DNA of 9,263 nt from Lentisphaeria bacterium UBA1732 (GTDB lineage Bacteria; Verrucomicrobiota; Lentisphaeria; Victivallales; UBA1829): the NCBI GenBank assembly GCA_002315855.1, contig DCIG01000052.1, forward strand, positions 1 to 9,263, given 5' to 3'. The position numbers and the translations under genes were made by a program. Each line of letters begins with the position of its first letter. The first letter of the stretch is position 1. The notes under the pieces are model-generated. The model did no database searches, was not told where the DNA came from, and worked only from the letters and a program-made list of their open reading frames with translations. Positions 7,013-9,263 of this stretch are shown in pieces.

Positions 7013-8089
7013 TCAGCGATTTTTCTTCAAAGTTTCCAAGACAGAGAAGTAGGCTTTCTTCTTTTCGTTCTTGCTGTCGAAGATAAGGGGCTGACCATGA
7101 ATCCAGGAGTAGTGGTCGGCGATACCCCAGAGAGTAACCGCTTCGACGTTCTTCTTGTATTTCAGGAAAAGCCCGAAGAGCTGAGCATAACGGTCCGCGA
7201 GCGCCTGATCGGGATCAGCGATGGCACCCTGACCGCCTTCGGCTTCGGAGGTACGGACGAGACCGAGACCGCTGTTGCGCATACCCTGCTGGGTATTGAT
7301 GTCCATTTCGGAGATGTAGATTTTTGCACCGACATCAGAGAAAGCCTTGAGGGTGGCTTCCGCATCTTCCATGGTGGGCCATGTGGCATTCCAGTGAGTC
7401 TGGAGACCGAGACCGTCGATGATGCCTTCTTTCTTGAAGTCGGCAAACATCTTGGCGACGGCTTCACGTTTGCCCTTGTGCGGCATATCGAAGTCATTGT
7501 AAATCAAGACAGCCTTCGGGTCGGCTTCGCGGGCGGCCTGGAAGCAGATACGGAGATAATCATCGCCGAGAGCGGAGCGCCACGGAGAGAAGCGGAGAGA
7601 ACCGTCCTGATTGTAGGCTTCGTTGACAACGTCCCAAGTGGCGATTTTGCCTTTGTAGTGTTCCATGACGGTCTTGATGTGAGTTTTCAGACGCTGGAGG
7701 ACGAGTTCCTTGCTGGCCTGCTGTCCATCGGGACCGCGGAAGACCCACTGCGGAGTCTGTGCGTGCCAAACGAGGGTATGGAAATGGATTTCCATGTCGT
7801 GTTCTTCAGCGAACTTGACGAGGGCGTCCGCCTGCTCAAAGGTGAACTGACCTTCGCGGGGCTGGAGGCTTTCAAACTTCATTTCGTTTTCGCAGACGAG
7901 GCGGTTGAATTCACGTCCGGCATTGCCGGAGGCCTGAGCATCGCGGAGAACGCGGTAGGGAAGAGCAACGCCCATCTTGAAAGAACCTTTTGCGGCATCA
8001 CGGAGCGTGGCGGGTTCCGGTCCAACCAGACTTGCGCAGGATGCAAGCAGACAGGCAGCGAGAGCAACTGTAAGCTGTGTAAGTTTCAT
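7013..8089 (-). CDS. GH10 endo-1,4-beta-xylanase, lipoprotein
   Basis: This 358-residue enzyme should cleave internal beta-1,4 bonds of the xylan backbone by a retaining mechanism. The N-terminus is a lipoprotein signal with the lipobox LLASC, Cys18, so the enzyme is probably membrane-anchored and faces the outside. The rest is a single GH10 barrel with all expected motifs in order: CENEMKFE (66-73), HTLVWHAQTPQW (104-115), WDVVNEA with acid/base Glu157, YNDFD (197-201), GLGLQTHW (226-233), ISEMDI with nucleophile Glu261, and LWGIADHYSW (320-329). Size is normal for a single-domain GH10; no binding module is attached. AAGGA (8096-8100) sits 6 bases before the ATG. It lies 113 bases after the pseudopilin stop and upstream of GH51 on the same strand. 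I see no clear promoter of its own. Confidence 0.96.
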   Translation of the reverse strand: MKLTQLTVALAACLLASCASLVGPEPATLRDAAKGSFKMGVALPYRVLRDAQASGNAGREFNRLVCENEMKFESLQPREGQFTFEQADALVKFAEEHDMEIHFHTLVWHAQTPQWVFRGPDGQQASKELVLQRLKTHIKTVMEHYKGKIATWDVVNEAYNQDGSLRFSPWRSALGDDYLRICFQAAREADPKAVLIYNDFDMPHKGKREAVAKMFADFKKEGIIDGLGLQTHWNATWPTMEDAEATLKAFSDVGAKIYISEMDINTQQGMRNSGLGLVRTSEAEGGQGAIADPDQALADRYAQLFGLFLKYKKNVEAVTLWGIADHYSWIHGQPLIFDSKNEKKKAYFSVLETLKKNR

Positions 8090-8124
8090 TGGTTTTCCTT
8101 AAAGTTTTTTGTGAGGGGATTTTT

Positions 8125-8142
8125 TTCACCGGGAGAGGTGAA
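8125..8142. promoter_or_regulatory. 18-base inverted repeat upstream of GH10
   Basis: TTCACC-GGGAGA-GGTGAA is a perfect 6-6-6 inverted repeat 36 bases before the GH10 start. On neither strand is it followed by a T-run, so it is not an intrinsic terminator. It has the same geometry and the same ACC-N6-GGT core as the repeat before GH51. Confidence 0.35.
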
Positions 8143-8202
8143 CATGAAAGGGATAAGAGACCGCTGTTCGCCGGAAATACTCAGGATGAACAGAGATACC
8201 CA

Positions 8203-9018
8203 TTATTTTTTGCGGGAAGGCTCATCCGACCAGGACCCATTGGCCTCGCCGTTGTACATGTGGTAATTGTCGAATTTCTGACCCCGGATTGTCTTGAGAT
8301 ACTGCGTGATTGAGCAGTGTCCGTCTGTCCATGCAAAGCAGGTATATCCTTTATGAATGGAGGAAAAATGCTGTTCGTTTGCTTCACCGAGTTCACGGTG
8401 TCCGCGGAGGTGGAACGAAGCGGCAATCTCATACTGTTCTTCTTTCACGAACGTGTGCCAGTCGGACCAGCGTTCGCCCAGAAGAATCAAATCCGAGGGC
8501 ATCGAAACTTTGCCGATATTGGAACGGCAAAGTCTGCCGGAATTGTTCTTCAAAGTCCAGCCGCCCATGGGGTCATTTCGTCCGTAGCTGGCAGTGCCAG
8601 TGGTGGTATCACCGGGGCATTTGAACAAAGCACGGGTTTTGAGACCGATCTGGTCGAGTTCGCCATTGCGCAGATAGGCTTTCCCGCCGTTCATCGCATA
8701 TTTGCTTCCCGATTCCTGAACGACACGCCCCATCCAGGTTTCCCAGTTTCCGAGGATGCCGTTAAGATTGTTTTTATTGGCATTGGTATACAAAAATGTA
8801 TAGGTGCTGATATTTTTCAGGTTGGCAAGGCACTGTGTGCGCTTGGCCGTAACTTTTGCGGAATTGAGGGCGGGGAGAAGGATTGCCGCCAGAATGGCAA
8901 TAATGGCAATCACGACAAGAAGTTCAATGAGCGTAAAACGCTTTTTGGAACGGTTTGCTGAACAAATCATATTATGGACAGGATGTTCTGGAAGAGAAGA
9001 AAGAATCTGAGGCATCAT
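8203..9018 (-). CDS. Type II secretion/type IV pilin-like protein with H-X9-DG domain
   Basis: This 271-residue protein carries a prepilin-type N-terminus: basic RSKKR, then FTLIELLVVIAI with the conserved Glu at +5 and a long hydrophobic helix (about residues 28-50), ending in LLPALNSAK. It should be inserted in the inner membrane, cleaved by a prepilin peptidase and assembled into a pseudopilus or held in the envelope. Arg stands at -1 where classical prepilins have Gly. Near the C-terminus His222, nine residues, then Asp232-Gly233 (HKGYTCFAWTDG) give the exact H-X9-DG motif. The region between (for example YGRNDPMGG, then SMPSDLILLGERW) is typical of the family. I start at 9018 because AAGAGGG (9026-9032) lies 7 bases upstream and the ATG at 9081 would lie upstream of the predicted transcript start. 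First gene of a cluster with GH10 and GH51; role there unknown. Confidence 0.92.
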   Translation of the reverse strand: MMPQILSSLPEHPVHNMICSANRSKKRFTLIELLVVIAIIAILAAILLPALNSAKVTAKRTQCLANLKNISTYTFLYTNANKNNLNGILGNWETWMGRVVQESGSKYAMNGGKAYLRNGELDQIGLKTRALFKCPGDTTTGTASYGRNDPMGGWTLKNNSGRLCRSNIGKVSMPSDLILLGERWSDWHTFVKEEQYEIAASFHLRGHRELGEANEQHFSSIHKGYTCFAWTDGHCSITQYLKTIRGQKFDNYHMYNGEANGSWSDEPSRKK

Positions 9019-9071
9019 ATTGTTTCCCTCTTGTTGAAGCAGATGATTGTCTGACGGCAGAAATATATGAT

Positions 9072-9099
9072 AATATATCATGTTATTTTATGTTGTCAA
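9072..9099 (-). promoter_or_regulatory. Strong sigma70-like promoter before the pseudopilin gene
   Basis: Read on the minus strand, a perfect TTGACA (9094-9099) is followed after 16 bases by TATATT (9072-9077); TATTAT with an 18-base spacer overlaps it. The predicted transcript start is near 9065, giving a leader of about 47 bases before the ATG at 9018. It may serve the whole pseudopilin-GH10-GH51 block. Confidence 0.7.
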
Positions 9100-9263
9100 A
9101 CAAAAACAAACTTCCCCAGGGAACAATATGACCTTGTTCAAGTTTGAAACCGGAGTACAAATAAGAAGTTTCGGGCAAAAATGAAAGTATTCCGGACAGT
9201 CCGGAAAAAGGGAACTGTCCGAAATACAAAATCACTGAACGGTTCAGCGAACGGTCTTGACGG
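9083..9263 (-). other. Right-edge region; possible 3' end of an unrecognised gene
   Basis: On the minus strand one frame is open from the window edge (9262) to a TAA at 9083-9085, about 59 residues ending near GFKLEQGHIVPWGSLFLFDNIK. I do not recognise it; third-codon-position GC looks lower than in the neighbouring genes and it would overlap the TTGACA box. On the plus strand an ATG at 9181 opens a frame of 27 codons to the edge, also unrecognised. Either could be real or chance; this may be simply intergenic DNA. Confidence 0.2.
9190..9221. promoter_or_regulatory. Overlapping inverted repeats upstream of the pseudopilin promoter
   Basis: TTCCGGA-CAG-TCCGGAA (9190-9206) is a perfect 7-3-7 palindrome. 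Its CGGACAGT (9193-9200) also pairs with ACTGTCCG (9214-9221), so two alternative structures share the same bases. About 95-125 bases upstream of the -35 box, it could be a distal operator or part of a gene beyond the edge. Confidence 0.35.

Noticed and set aside
8125..8142. Terminator for the pseudopilin gene
   Set aside because: The hairpin is followed by A, not T, on the minus strand, so it does not fit an intrinsic terminator; kept only as a candidate operator.
7097..8266. 389-codon open frame on the plus strand covering all of GH10
   Set aside because: GH10 on the minus strand has every family motif in order. The antisense product has no recognisable fold, and long mirror frames are common opposite GC-biased genes.
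9019..9081. N-terminal extension of the pseudopilin starting at 9081
   Set aside because: That ATG lies upstream of the predicted transcript start, while a good ribosome site points to 9018.

Overview
The window reads as a polysaccharide-degradation locus from a Lentisphaerota/Verrucomicrobiota-type bacterium, probably an uncultured gut or rumen member of the Victivallales. The best taxonomic clue is the pseudopilin-like gene at the right: an FTLIELLVVIAI N-terminus plus an exact H-X9-DG motif near the C-terminus, a class found in very large numbers in Victivallis and its relatives. The mid-range GC, lipoprotein glycosidases and AraC regulator beside CAZyme genes agree with this. The taxonomy is inference; the window has no rRNA or other marker gene.

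Layout, right to left on the minus strand. A consensus-like promoter (about 9072-9099) precedes a pseudopilin with an H-X9-DG domain (8203-9018). Then come a lipoprotein GH10 endo-xylanase (7013-8089) and a GH51 alpha-L-arabinofuranosidase (4848-6905). No convincing promoter is visible before GH10 or GH51, so the three may share the pseudopilin promoter, with a hairpin plus T-run between GH10 and GH51 that could lower GH51 expression. A bidirectional terminator (4732-4777) separates this block from a convergent AraC-family regulator (plus strand, 3800-4657), which has its own sigma70-like promoter. A 440-base AT-rich intergenic region separates the regulator from a divergent GH95 glycosidase (285-3338, minus). 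GH95 is followed after 44 bases by the start of a Gly/Gln-rich lipoprotein (1-240) that runs off the left edge.

How it fits together (inference): GH10 cuts the xylan backbone, GH51 removes arabinofuranosyl side groups, and GH95 removes terminal alpha-L-fucose or alpha-L-galactose. That set suits decorated glucuronoarabinoxylan or a mixed hemicellulose. The AraC protein is the obvious candidate sensor. Most of the exported proteins carry lipobox or signal sequences, which suggests envelope-tethered degradation.

The most unusual features are the LamG-like domain at the front of GH95, interrupted by a tandem-repeat-encoded Gly/Arg/Phe-rich loop; the similar Gly-rich tail in the next lipoprotein; and the pseudopilin at the head of a xylanase cluster. 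I see no tRNA, rRNA, insertion sequence or CRISPR array.
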